NCBI GenBank assembly: GCA_031841125.1
Contig: CM063111.1
Location: forward strand, 40,746,955 to 40,810,954
Source: Acanthococcus lagerstroemiae
Lineage: Eukaryota > Arthropoda > Insecta > Hemiptera > Eriococcidae
Direction of reading: 5' to 3'
Length of the DNA stretch: 64,000 nucleotides
Shown: piece by piece, positions 32,290 through 43,516 of the stretch
Position numbering within the stretch: position 1 is the stretch's first letter
Layout: the number at the start of each line of letters is the position of its first letter
The notes under the pieces: generated by a model
Told to the model about the DNA's origin: nothing
The model's input: only the letters and a program-made list of their open reading frames with translations
Databases searched by the model: none
Position numbers and translations under genes: made by a program

Positions 32290-32560
32290 GTGTGTGTGTG
32301 GGGGGGGGAGTGGAACACCTCCAATAATTTGGTAGTCGGCAAATTTTGAAACTGTTCATTTGACTTTTTCATTTTGTATGAATATTTGTTTATTTATTTC
32401 TTTCAATTAAAAAATACTTCGATTAAAAAATTGACAAATTTTTAATTTTTAAAAATTTTGTCGGTGAATTTTTAGTTTAAAAAAAAAATTTGTCGGCAAA
32501 TTTTTCTTCTCCGCCTCCTTAAACTGAATGTCAAATTTCGTTAATTTACGGGTTTTGATC
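32290..32560. mobile_element. G-tract MITE, truncated copy
   Basis: Shares most of its length with 32751-33022 (CAATAATTTG, GAAACTGTTCATTT, CAAATTTTTCTTCTCC). It has GGGGGGGGG at the left and lost its left terminus to a TG microsatellite. Confidence 0.65.
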
Positions 32561-32750
32561 TCGGTGAATTTAGGAGGGAAATTTAGTCTGGAACAAAAGT
32601 GTCAAAACTCCATGTGTTATTCCCATAAGAACGGTGTTTCTCTTAAGTATTTCTAACGTCCTTCCAGCTTGCTCTCCCAGACTAAGGTTTCTCAAATGCT
32701 CATGTGCGCAAATGTGAGTACTCGGGGGATAAGGTTCTAATCTGCATTTG

Positions 32751-33022
32751 CAGGGACGAAACTATGGGGGGGGGGGGGGGGTAAAACACCTCCCAATAAT
32801 TTGTCAGTCGAAAAATCTTGAAACTGTTCATTTAAATTTTTCATTTTCTAAGATGGTTTGCTCATTGTTTTTTCAATTAAAAAATATTTTAATTTAAGAA
32901 AACGGCAACTTTTCAAATTTTCAAAAAATTTTGTTGGCGAATTTTTAGTTTTTAAAATATATTGGTCGACAAATTTTTCTTCTCCACCCCCACCCCCAAC
33001 TGAAAGTCAAGTTTCGTCTCTG
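32751..33022. mobile_element. 272-bp G-tract MITE with CAGRGACGAAACT ends
   Basis: Left end CAGGGACGAAACTATG followed by a run of 17 G; right end, reverse strand, CAGAGACGAAACTTGAC preceding a run of C-rich sequence. The paired ends indicate a complete miniature element. No target duplication is evident. Confidence 0.75.
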
Positions 33023-33137
33023 GGGTCCTCTTGTTTGACCCCTTTATGAATTTGAAAGTTTCCCCCTGTTTTATCAAGTTTTAGGTATGCTTCCAGATTT
33101 TTATATGGAATGGCCAAAATTTGATTATTTTTAATGT

Positions 33138-34091
33138 AAGGTAAAGGGGGGGGGCGTAATCGTGGTTACGGAGTAATAGCGGTCACCTATTTTTCACAGA
33201 TAGGAAGATAAGTAAAACGTTTGAACTAGTGTTAGGACACAGAAGAACATGAGAATAGTTGGTGATAACACTATCAAGTTCATGTGAGATTTTTTCGTTT
33301 TATACCTCTTGCAAATTATCACGTTTGTGAGTTTCGCTTCTAATTTTATCCAATTTTTCATTTACCGAACCTAAGTACTAATGGAATATTTAATTATTAA
33401 AAAACTTTCAAGATGTAGAGAAAAAAAAGTGTCTACTTTCGAATAGTGCATGAGTTTTTATAAAATTTCAATTCTGTCTCGTGAAAAAATGAACATAACT
33501 ATCCTAAAGTCACTCTTAACAGCTATGGGGTAATTCCAATCAAAATAAACTCATGAATTTTTACATTTCAGATAGTTCGTACTTAATTATATTTAAAAAA
33601 CTCAGAAAAAGGTAATTTGAGCGCAGACCAATTACAAAACGCACTGAAAGCTATCTAAACAGGCAAAGATGCAGAATTGTGGTTTTGTTGCACCCATCCA
33701 AAATGTTATCATTGGACACATCATGAATATGTTCTTGGTATGATACAGCCAAAAAATATATTTGTGATCATTATTAATACGAATGAATAAAATATGTCTT
33801 CTAGCAATTTTGTATCTTTTATTCATGTGCTGATTTAAAAAATTTAAATATAAAAATTGTTGACTGGTATTACCCCCTCCCAGCGGGGCTATCCCGGTTA
33901 AATGTTTATTTTTAGTTTTTAACCCACAACTTATTGCCAAAATGGTATGATTCAGGAAATGACCGTATCATTTGTAAGTAGACAGTTCAGGGTATCTGAT
34001 GGCGCAAACAGAATCTAAATCGGATAAGTGATGCAATTTTCATAACCATTCTCATTCAAGTGGCCACGATTACCCCCTTTCCCCTATCCTT
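33138..34091. mobile_element. DNA element about 0.95 kb with G-rich inverted ends
   Basis: Left end GGTAAAGGGGGGGGGCG then TAATCGTGGTTAC; right end, reverse strand, GGGGAAAGGGGGTAATCGTGG. The shared GGGTAATCGTGG block and G-runs are inverted. No coding sequence was recognised inside. It interrupts the RTE relic. Confidence 0.6.
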
Positions 34092-34617
34092 TGTTTAGCT
34101 AATGCATACATGCTTTATCATGGTGTACTGAATCGGACGCCTTATATTAAAGTCAGTGAATAGAAAGTGGACGTCTATGTTGTATTCGATTGATTTTTCC
34201 ATAATTGATGTGATTAATGGTGCTGACATTTTTTCGAAAACCTGCTCGTTCTATTGTTTGCTCTGAATCCGAAATTTTCCCTATATATTCTATCTTTCAA
34301 AATTTTCATGAATAATGTACAAATGTCGGAGGAGAGGCTGATAGGGCGATAATTATTTATTTCTGATCTATCACTTTTTTTGAATAATAAGATTATTTCA
34401 GCTATCAGCCATTGTTTAGAGATTTTTCCAGTATTTAGAATTGCGTTAAATATATCAATCAAAGTTTGAGAGATTTTTTCCGAAAATAACTTCAAAATAC
34501 TATTATTAATTTTATCTGAGCCTGGTACATTAATTATTCAACTTTAGTTCCCTTAAAGCTTTTGTAACCTTATCTTTTAGAATTGGCTCTATTTCATCCT
34601 GATTTCTCAAGTTTAAT

Positions 34618-34846
34618 TCCCCGATGCGCAAAATCCCACCAGTTACCCGGGTAACTAAAGGGGAACAAGAGTAATTATTACAGGGTAATAAGTGTAATCT
34701 GAGGGTAACTAACTGCGTAGTATCCCGCTAGTTATCCGGGTAACTAAAGGGGAACAAGGGTAATCTGAGGGTAACCCGAGGGTAACAAATGGCTTAACTT
34801 TTCCGCGAGTAACTGGCTAACTAGAGGGCAACTGATTGCGCATAGG
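34618..34846 (-). mobile_element. GTTACCC-word dimeric element, copy 1 (inverted)
   Basis: Ends CCCCGATGCGCAAAATCCC and GCGCATAGGG. The interior is two units of about 100 bp made of GGGTAAC/GTTACCC words with the palindrome GTTACCCGGGTAAC. It is inserted in the RTE relic. Confidence 0.8.
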
Positions 34847-34849
34847 GTC

Positions 34850-35180
34850 CCATTTCTCTCTGTCTTGCCCAGTTGTTGTTTCCTCTTGTACCCTATACGG
34901 CTTTTCATAAAATTCCGTGGCTCGTTTTACTGTTTATTCCCTTTCAAATATCATGAAACCATTATTACCTTTGATTTTGGGTAGGATGTTAGTATCCTAT
35001 GAAATTAATTTTTTTTTTTGTTTTTCTATTTACTATGTTTCCTCCAATATATTTCTTATCATTTCAGTTTCGTATTTACTAATATATTCTTGAATTTTTC
35101 TTTTGACTAGTTTGTTGATCTCTGTGAGCTCAATACTTTCTACTCGAATTTTTAATTTCTTTTTCTTGAGTGTCATTCTA
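34850..35180 (-). other. Linker part of the RTE relic
   Basis: Minus-strand frames give Lys/Glu-rich sequence with TEIRNLVKRKIQEYISKY-like content and ATEFYEKPYR near 34915, as in RTE ORF2 between endonuclease and RT. No other gene was seen. Confidence 0.5.
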
Positions 35181-35529
35181 CTTTCAATAAGTTTTATTTT
35201 GTATACTCAGTTTGTCGTCTGTTTGTGCCTCAGTCTTTAGACTCCACACTTCCCACATCGTTTCTTTAATGCATGTCTCAATTTTATCATACTTATCTTG
35301 CATCCCCCCAATGGTAACTGTTTTTAACTTTTCTTGTAATACGTTCAAAGCTTGTGGTATTTTATAAATAGGAATACTGTATCTCTTATTTTCATTTTCA
35401 CTTTGAAGTACTGAAATGTTCATTCTATTTGGAAATTTTAATTTGCACCTCCCCATCCTGTGATCTGAGCTGAAGTATAAATTTGAAATAACATCCACTT
35501 CCATTACAATTTTCGATTTCATTTCATGT

Positions 35530-36640
35530 TTTGACTTCCCATCAGATGACTAAATACTGGTTACTAAAACACAGGTATTCAAGAGAAACATTAATAACAA
35601 ACAAAAATCGGAAAATTTCAACATGTTGTGCGTAATACCGGTGCTTGGCCATCACCTCTGAGTTAATCAATAAAATAGAAACTACGCAAAATTTTTGCGT
35701 TTGATTTTGGCTTTGAAACTAAAAGACTATACTTACGTCTAAAATCTGTCAAGAGAAGATTATCAAAAGTGAAAAAGTGCATTGAAACCATAAGAAACTT
35801 GAAATGGGGCTAGGCAGAACACGTTGCAAGACTCGCCCCCCACCAGGTGAGGCCACCAAGCGACCTTCTGGTTTCTGAGTCACAGGAAGAGAGACAGAGG
35901 TAAACTGAGAAGTAGGTGGAGGGACGAAATCGACAAATTTTTGCAGAATAAACACCTCCAGAAAATCGCTTTAGACCGAAAAGAGAGGGGAGAGTAGTCA
36001 GACCTCTTCCGTCTCCAGGCCGGGGGACACTCGGCAACTTACCGAATATAGACTTTAGGAATATATTGTAAATTGTATATAGTTGATCTGATTTGATTTG
36101 TATTTGTATGTCCTTCCAGGATAGTATTTAGTGGTAGGTAGTGAGTATAAGATTATATACGAGTAAGATGGCACGTTTAAAAGTACAACATGCATCTATT
36201 ATATAATTATGTAGATGTAGTAGTTATACCGAATTTATCATTGAAAATGAACACGGATGAACCACTCGCTTCCGATTCCGAAAATTAAATTTTGGCACAC
36301 ACGACATGTATTTCTTAGAAGAAATCTCAGTTTACATTCGTTAATACGATTCGGTCTATCAGGAATGATCACGTATCGACAATCATTTATTCTAAACTGG
36401 AATAATTACAGAATACCTATCTATATAGATACCTTAATACTTGTAGTTTGCCCATAGTGGCTCATTGCCACAAGTGTGTCGAGTGGAGACAAGTCTAAAC
36501 TGCTAAAAAATTGGGACGTTTCTGCGACTAGCCGATTTATACAGAATAACAAAATTAAGTTCTTTCAAGCATAGCGTGATTCAGAGAGATACGCACACAT
36601 TGATATTCAATCAAGACTCAAAGATGAGTAAATATTTCGA
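35530..36640. other. Stretch without a recognised gene
   Basis: Contains a GC-richer block at 35800-36040 with short open frames and no recognised domain. The rest is AT-rich unique sequence. Confidence 0.3.
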
Positions 36641-36647
36641 ATCACCT

Positions 36648-36912
36648 TCCCGATGCGTTATCAGTTACCCTCTAGTAACACGCGGAAAAGTTACCCATTT
36701 GCAACCCTCAGTTACCCTCAGATTACCCAGAAACCCCGTCAGGTACGCTTAGTTTTCCCCTTTAGTTACCTGGGTAACTGGCGGGATTAGTTACCCTCTA
36801 GTCACATGCGGAAACGTTACCCATTTGCAACCCTTGGTTACCCTCAGATTACTCAGAAACCCGTCAGTTACCCTAGTTCCCCTTTAGTTACTGCGGGATT
36901 TTGCGCATTGGG
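36648..36912 (+). mobile_element. GTTACCC-word dimeric element, copy 2
   Basis: Starts TTCCCGATGCG and ends GGGATTTTGCGCATTGGG. Two units, each beginning AGTTACCCTCTAGT and ending near TTAGTTAC..GCGGGAT, as in copy 3 at 46059-46314. A different TA-type element end begins directly after it (36914). Confidence 0.85.
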
Positions 36913-36913
36913 T

Positions 36914-36990
36914 TAGAGGCACTTGGTGTATTGTGACACATGCTGTAAAATGACACGACGTACCGATCTCCCGTTCTATTAGCGCTATCT
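36914..36990 (+). mobile_element. End of a TA-flanked DNA element with GTGACAC words and CTATTAGCGCTA anchor
   Basis: Reads TTAGAGGCACTTGGTGTATT, then GTGACACATG and ATGACACGAC words, and CTATTAGCGCTATC at 36976. The arrangement matches the left end of the element at 38900. Its opposite end was not found. Confidence 0.5.
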
Positions 36991-37329
36991 ACCAGAAATT
37001 TATACCAGTTATGTATCAAAATGTGCAATAATGATTTGAATATTCTAGACTCGGAGAAATCGATTTCATTTTCGTTATCAGGAAAAAACTGTTCTCAAAT
37101 AGCAAAAGTTTGCATTGAAAATTGTGGTTTTTTTTTCAAGCTTGAGCCTGCTATTTTTGGGATAAGTACGAGTAAATAACAGCATATATCATTGTGTAGC
37201 TGAGTGCATCTCTCAATAACCTGAAAATTCACTGACCTGATTTTAATATTTTCATAACCTTCTTATTTCAATTTTTTTCTGGTGGAATACATGGTAGATA
37301 TATAAGTGAACACATATACAAGGTTGGTC

Positions 37330-38010
37330 CTACAAGAAACGTCCTACATTAGGTGGGTGAGGGACTTTACTACGATGGAATTCCATCGTAATGTCAGCAA
37401 GAGACAGGACATTACAATGTTTTAATGTTCCAGATTACAAGAATGAAGATCAACAAATGATACGGGGTCCAAGGATTTCATCATTATTAATAAGGTCATC
37501 AGCGTTAGAAAGTGCCAGGAAACAACCTTATTCCATTGTAGTATCATCTCTTCCGTCGTAGTATTCTTCAAAATTATAGTTTGATACTACCATGGGAAAA
37601 AATCGTATACTACGATAGAAAATTTTAGCATTTTTCCAATTCGGAAGGGAACAAAATTGGTCAACATGCAGAAATGGAGTACAGCAGCATCAAAAACGGT
37701 GTTACCTGATGTAAAGAAGTTGAAGTCAATTTTTTGGACTTCCCGGCGTATTTTTGTACATACCATTGAATGGAAAAAATTTTAGAATGCTGTTTTCTGA
37801 CAGAAGTTTGGCAAAAAGTCTACTTTTAATTTAAAAACTAGGAAAATCTCATGATTGGGTCATTATACCTATGTAGTGGATAATCAGTTAAGGTCATTTT
37901 TTGCATTCAATAATATATAGGTACCATATGTTCCCTTTGTAGGATGATTTAAATTTTGTATACTACGATGGAAAAAAATCTATTTTATGACTTTGGTGCC
38001 ACTGGTAGAC
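37330..38010. repeat. Array of TACTACGATGGAA words in both orientations
   Basis: The word or its complement occurs about seven times: 37371, 37378 (inverted, forming a palindrome GGAATTCC), 37541, 37552, 37579, 37605 and 37961. The organisation resembles the subterminal word arrays of other DNA elements in this window, but element ends were not defined. Confidence 0.55.
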
Positions 38011-39359
38011 ATATAGTTTAAATTCTAAATTTTGGCCTCCCTCATAAACTTACTTCAACATCGCTTTTGGTCATGTGAACTATAAGTATAATATTTTGCT
38101 TGTTGACAACACTTCGCTACACCCCACCTTAGTTGGAAAACTGAGTTCGTTTCAGGACACTACAATGGAGCTTTTCCTCTATTTGAGAATTTTTCCCAAA
38201 TCCGGTGAGGTGCGGGCGAGTAGGTCATTGGTGCAAGGGGTAAAGAAGGTTTATAACTACCAATTCAAGGGGGAGGGATGACGCTAGTGTTCTTTTAGAG
38301 AGAAAGCAAGCGGTTACTGCAATTTTCTGGTTATTCAGAGATTCACCTAGCTCTACTGAAGCCGGAACAAATGAAATATATAAACTCCAGTGTGTGGTAA
38401 TGCATGTTGTAAAGTGGCACATACACTTAATGGAGTTGACCATATAAAATTTATGCGAAGAACAGAGGGTTGTAATTTGTATAGAGCCTCATTCGAGCAT
38501 GTTTATCAGCTCTGTTCGTTTCATGTACAACCATTTTGTCATAGGGTCATTGATCTAGCGTGTATTTATTCTCCTTTCTTGGCTTCTTTTCGCCTTTCAC
38601 ACGACCACGGGGTTTCCTATGAAAACTACTTATATTGGAGAGTGCTTGGAACTGCTGTTGAATCCTCTTTATACTCCTGGTGTCTATACATCTCTTTTTG
38701 ATATAAGTATGTAGTTGTAGTTTTGCGGGCAGTTATCCAATCATCAATAGTAGTAGATTACCCTCAACTTGACCACATAAACTTATGGCAATTCTCGTGT
38801 TTGAAGAACGTTTTCACGATTCAGAGGTGGTAGAAGACGCAGAAGTCAGTCAGTTCTTCTACATAATTAGAATTAGTTTCGCAGACTCCATAATGATTAA
38901 GGCTAGGTGGTACACAATGAAACATGGTACACGGTGGCACAGTCCAATGTCCTGAAAGACTATTAGCGCTATCTGAACAAAAAAATTAGGGAAGGTGTAG
39001 ATTTAGATCTTCTATCCGAGCACTTTGTTGATGGCGGAGGCAAAAGCAGTGTTTTCGTGGAGGGGAAAAAACTGAATTTCTCACCTGAAAGTGCCGACCC
39101 GAAAAGAATTTTGTTTTGTTGTCTGGTGTCCGCATTTTGAACGACACTAAATGTTTAGAAATCTTATCTGAAAGGTGGACGTTTTCTGAGTCCACTGATA
39201 CTAAATTGTAAATTCCGTTGAAAAAAAGTGATTTAAGAGCCTCAAATACAAAAGATGAAAAAGCAAGTCAAGGTGGGACACAATGGTACACCTGTAGATA
39301 TCAAAAAAACGAAAACACAACGCACTGCATTTTATCAGCACATATTAGGTCTGTATTAC

Positions 39360-39850
39360 CAGGGTGTCTACTGGGTCCAAATTTTCCAATTCCTTGACTT
39401 TTCCTTGACCTTTTCTCACTTTTTTCATAACCGTTTTACACGCATACAAATATAATCTTATTCGTATAGAACCTTACCAAGGTGGGGGGGGGGGCTCACA
39501 ATTAATGGCAACACTAAAAAATACTATGAAAAAGGATATTATGTAATTATCTGAAAATATTTAAGTCAAGCAATATGTAGGTATGACAGTGACAATACTT
39601 TTTTAACAATTAAAAACCGGGTTCGGTTCACTGAACGCAGAAAATATTTAACCCTAATGTTTGGATTCCATTCAGATACAATTCTCCTATTCCTATCGAA
39701 AGTACTTTAAATTTACTAGTAATTTTTTAAAAAATCGTGATAATAATTTTGAGGAAATTTAAATGCAAAATTTATGACTTTCATGACTGCTCTCCAAAAT
39801 ACTTGACTTTTCCTTGACTTCCTTGACTTCTTTGATCGGTAGACACCCTG
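39360..39850. mobile_element. 491-bp MITE with CAGGGTGTCTAC ends and 5-bp target duplication ATTAC
   Basis: Both ends read CAGGGTGTCTAC(T/C) as inverted repeats, followed by iterated CCTTGACTTTTCC words. ATTAC flanks both sides (39355-39359, 39851-39855). A run of ten G sits at 39484. No coding sequence. Confidence 0.85.
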
Positions 39851-40505
39851 ATTACTCGAAATCAGTGAAGAAAGTTATTTCATTATTTCATTTTTAAGAA
39901 AAAGGTCCAGTAAAATGAATTCTCTTACTTTTCCTGCAATATATAGTAGATCGAGCGTGCATCCGGAAAGCCGATATTGTATTACGTAGTTTTGCCGACT
40001 ATCTGTGCCACCGGCACAAGCTGTCAATATTTACAATTTTTAGGTCGATTTATTCGTATTATTATGTTCGTTAGCAATATAGTTCGAGTTTCTACGCATA
40101 ATCATTACTTTTTTTTATGTATTCTTATACGTATGTGTGCCATAGTGTACCTGAAAAAGTACACAATGGCACAAAAATTCGAATTTTTTTTTAATGTTGT
40201 TCTAATAGCTCTGAACTTTTTTCAAAAAATCATCAAATTGTGCGCAATAATCTTAGCTACACATTAGCGCGGTCCTTATTTTTCAACTTACTATTTTTAC
40301 ACTTCTCACCCGCTATAATTGTTTCTTTGTGTGAAAAAATGATAAATTTAAAATTTCAGCCCAACTGATGAATATTAACCCAAACCCCCAAGCTTTAGAA
40401 GTTTTAAGCGTTAATAACACGTCTTGTCGGGTAAGTAGGCGTTATAGCTCTTTGGGCTAAGGATAATATGTGAATTCAATCGAGATTAGATTTGTCTTGA
40501 GTAGT

Positions 40506-40896
40506 CTGGATGACAAGTCAGCCATAAGCTATGAGACTTAAGTCATAAGCTGAAGGTTTTTGGGCAATAATGTGCTGTAAGCTATATGCCTTAAGTATAA
40601 GCCATATTCTTTCGGCTGATTTACGATATCTTTTCATTTTCTAACATCAGAGAACAATTTTAATATTTTGTTTTTCTCCCTAGTTTCCAATTTCCATTTT
40701 TTTTTCTGTTTGTTTCTCAAATCCGAGGGGAAAAATATTTCGAGAAGAGTCGAGATTGAAGACATTTCCGGTAAAGATTTTTTATAAGCCATAAGCTTAA
40801 GCCAATCACCTCCTAAGCTATAAGCATCTGCCATATATTCAAGGTCGTAAGCAAAAGCCATGAGTCTAAGTTTTATTGATTGGCTTATCATCCCTG
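40506..40896. mobile_element. 391-bp hAT-like MITE with ATAAGCC word arrays
   Basis: Left end CTGGATGACAAGTCAGCC; right end, reverse strand, CAGGGATGATAAGCCAATC. Words ATAAGC, AAGCTTA and TAAGCC are repeated in both subterminal regions. An open frame across it is a by-product. Confidence 0.7.
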
Positions 40897-41019
40897 CTTA
40901 AGAAGTTTGGACAGTATTTTGAGGATTCTTGATGAATCTCAATAAAACCTTAACGTACCTTGGTAAGTCTGAATAGATTCCTGCGAAATTTAACGTGGTC
41001 TTAAGGAATATGAATTCTC

Positions 41020-41180
41020 ACCTGGTGGAGCGTATGGTGATGCACGCATGCCAAAGTGGCTCCCAGGGACCGCACCCCTGGCCCCGGAAATTACCCTTTC
41101 GAGTATCGCATCATTGACCAGAGGGACGCATTGAGGCTGGTCCGAGCCCCAATTTCGCCTCTCCGCTTCGGATTCGCGCT
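41020..41180 (-). repeat. Second copy of the dispersed GC-rich repeat
   Basis: Inverted relative to 8240-8400. It lies inside the 3-kb TA-flanked element. Downstream at 41290 the sequence GTGGCCAAGTGGTAACGGGC resembles a tRNA-type box A, but no box B follows. Confidence 0.6.
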
Positions 41181-41881
41181 GTCCTGCCTACAAATATGAG
41201 TTGGTATAATGATCTTGAAAAGTTTTAATGACTCTAGGGAGAGGTTTATAGACATTTGTTGAATCCTAATCAAATCTGAGAAGTGGCTGTGTGGCCAAGT
41301 GGTAACGGGCACAACATTTTGCTCCCTTTGGACCCCCTAATTTTTACATTCGGAAGTGTTTTAAATAGAAGTTCTTCACATTATGTTAGAATTTAGTTCC
41401 TGTACCTATCTTCCTTCAGAAATTATTAGGGGGTTTAAAATTTGAAATTTCCGAAATGCGCTCAAAATACGTATAACATTTACATTTATGCTTTAATTTT
41501 TTGTAGAAAGATAATAAAAGACTGTATATTGCTATTGCCTGTAGCATTACAAGCCCGTTACCTGATGATTCATGTCGCGGTGTTTAGTAGTAAACATTTA
41601 CTACATCCCATGTTATTACTTTTATGTGTGTGCCACATCTGCGGGTGGGGGTGGGTTAATTTTACTGGATGAGGCTGAAACTTGTACAAGATCATTTTTT
41701 CATTAAAAGGAACAACTTTGGGGGATGAGTTATATGAATTAAAAAAAAAAAACAAATCGCATTTATAGATAAGGACCGGGCTACTACACACAGAAAAAGA
41801 AAATTTTTAAACTATGCATTTGGAGGGGAGTAATGAGGCCAGAAGTATTTTTTTGTGCCATCGTGTATCACCTTGCCTTAA

Positions 41882-42650
41882 CTGATTTTGCTGTTCTTCA
41901 GTTTTCTACTGTGCGTTCAAGTCCCCGGTCCATCAGTAGGTCTTCTTCTGAATTTACTCTTTGTACAGCTTTCTGTAGTATCTTGTAGATCTCTCGGCTT
42001 AGATCTTCTTCCTCTTCCTCTGGTGCGTTTTCTTCGATGATTGTCATAAAATTTTAGTTGGTTGTAATACGAGCTGAGACTACTTGTTCATTCAATATAT
42101 TGTAACGCATTATTACCTTTTAGTAGTACTTGTGTACATACAGCATTACTCCATCAGCGGTTTTCTTCCTCGTCTATGCTGGATTGGGTGATGATGTAGT
42201 TCTGTAATTCATCTGTTCCTTGACCTTGCTTTTTCGTTTCGCTTACTACGGCAAAGTTCACTTTCTGTGTTACTAGACTATTTTCGACTTCGGCTTCCTT
42301 GTTTGACAATCCGCGTACATTCCATGATACCATTTTTAATGTAATGTTAGCGGGTACCTATTCTGTTTTTTGATATCGGTGCACCTCTGCTTGTGTTTCC
42401 ATATAGGTAATTCGTTCACAGGCTCGCTTTGGGTTCACCTCAAGTAATCACTAGCTACAGGCGGTATAGCTTGATGATGGTATTGCTGTTTGTGCTTCCA
42501 AGCAAGCGATGGGGTATCCTTCCTTTATCCGCGGTACTCGCCTCCTCGTGCCAAGATTCACACTATGTCTTGCCCGGGGGCAGGTTGTCCGCGGGCTGCT
42601 GGTAGTGTGCAGGATTAAAATGCAGTCTATACTCGAGAAATTGTATTTTT
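41882..42650 (-). pseudogene. RTE 5' end: 5' UTR and start of the endonuclease domain
   Basis: On the minus strand ORF2 starts at 42333 with MVSWNVRGLSNKEAEVENSL, then NFAVVSETKKQGQGTDELQN, the classic opening of an AP endonuclease. After stops and a frameshift come NAPEEEEEDLSREIYKILQK and VNSEEDLLMDRGLERT, matching the YAPE and GDFN region. A GC-richer 42350-42650 may be the 5' UTR. The copy breaks off at the TA-flanked element boundary (41878). Confidence 0.7.
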
Positions 42651-42769
42651 TTTTACGCTATTGTAATCGGGTTACAGTACACCTCCATCGATCCCACCAG
42701 CTGGAAAGATTTGCTTTAGCTTCTAAGTATTATCAGCACCAAATCTTCCGAAAATAGAATTACCATTCC

Positions 42770-43510
42770 GCACGACGTGGATTTTCGTTTCTCCTCTAGT
42801 GGAATTGGCACCATTTGGAGTCAATTGACTGCTATCTCGAGAACTGGCTTTAGTAGCGAGCAATCTGTCCCCCTGAGGGACGCAATTTCTTTTAGTCAAT
42901 TTGTCCGGCTGTAGATTTTCTCAATCAGACTGTCGGCATAATCGTCCCCCCCCCCCGTTTACTTCCCCACCTGTCGACAATCTGTAATCAGTTTGTTGAT
43001 ATAATCATCCAGCGAGACGCACCAATTTTGGTTCATCGTACCATCGTACTAGTAAGTATTAATTATTAAATTTAACATCACGCGTGCAACTAGTACCTAT
43101 AATAGCTATGACCCATCGTAATAGCTTCAGGACCAACACGTTTCAGGAACGCAGTTTAAATTACACGCAAAATACAAAACTCGGCTGGCTTGTTACTTGT
43201 TTTCACATGGCACGAGTCTCAGGATACTTTCCTCTCATTCTGCAGCCGCTACTGCTACTGCTGCTGTGTGGTGTGGCTCTACAACTATACATATGTGTAC
43301 ATGTTAGCCTACACATACATGTCCTCTCCGCGATCGCTGCTCCTCCTGCTATTGCTTTTATTGCTGCCATCGCCGTCGCTCCTACTTGGTCTATTCGAGA
43401 AGAACGCATCCGATGTGAACTGTTGGACTGTCGCGAGTGAGTTGTTCGAAAACTTATTGCGAGTTCGGTAGATACGAACGAATGAACGTAAGAATTTATG
43501 ATTTTCTTAG
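42770..43510. other. Upstream region of the membrane-protein gene
   Basis: Includes a run of nine C at 42947 and a GC-richer CTG/CTA-rich stretch at 43235-43390. This could be the promoter or 5' UTR of the gene starting at 43517; no TATA box or initiator could be assigned. Confidence 0.3.
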
Positions 43511-43516
43511 TCCAAA

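Larger units (their letters stand above)
31440..35530 (-). mobile_element. RTE retrotransposon relic, minus strand, split by younger insertions
   Basis: Going from high to low coordinates the pieces are in ORF2 order. They are the endonuclease end (YFSSDHRMGRCKLKFPNR, 35460), a linker, an RT front (AEIILLFKKSDRSEINNYRP, 34380), a region near 34150 with YKASDSVHH, then 32280-32170 with NLKFADYIVLIGKT (the catalytic FADD changed to FADY). Next come the thumb (YLGQILSFENKMENEIKTRI, 32000) and the C-terminus (RPATRWLGEIIKFVGPHW, 31560). Interrupting it are a GTTACCC element (34618-34846), a 0.95-kb element (33138-34091) and two related MITEs (32290-32560, 32751-33022). These insertions must be younger than the RTE copy. 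Confidence 0.8.
38900..41878. mobile_element. TA-flanked DNA transposon (pogo/mariner type), about 3 kb, non-coding
   Basis: Inverted ends AGGCTAGGTGGTACACAATG (left) and, reverse strand, AGGCAAGGTGATACACGATG (right), each flanked by TA (38898-38899 and 41879-41880). Words of the form GGTACAC..TGGCAC recur inside (38927, 39271, 40157). CTATTAGCGCTATC lies at 38963. It contains two inserted MITEs (39360-39850, 40506-40896) and a dispersed repeat, and is itself inserted in an RTE 5' region. No intact transposase was found. Confidence 0.7.

Noticed and set aside
41285..41340. tRNA-like box A (GTGGCCAAGTGGTAACGGGC)
   Set aside because: No box B or cloverleaf follows; at most a SINE head, not a tRNA gene.
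43084..43471. Two overlapping leucine-rich open frames
   Set aside because: They translate a CTG/CTA-rich low-complexity stretch just upstream of the membrane-protein gene; probably promoter or 5' UTR.
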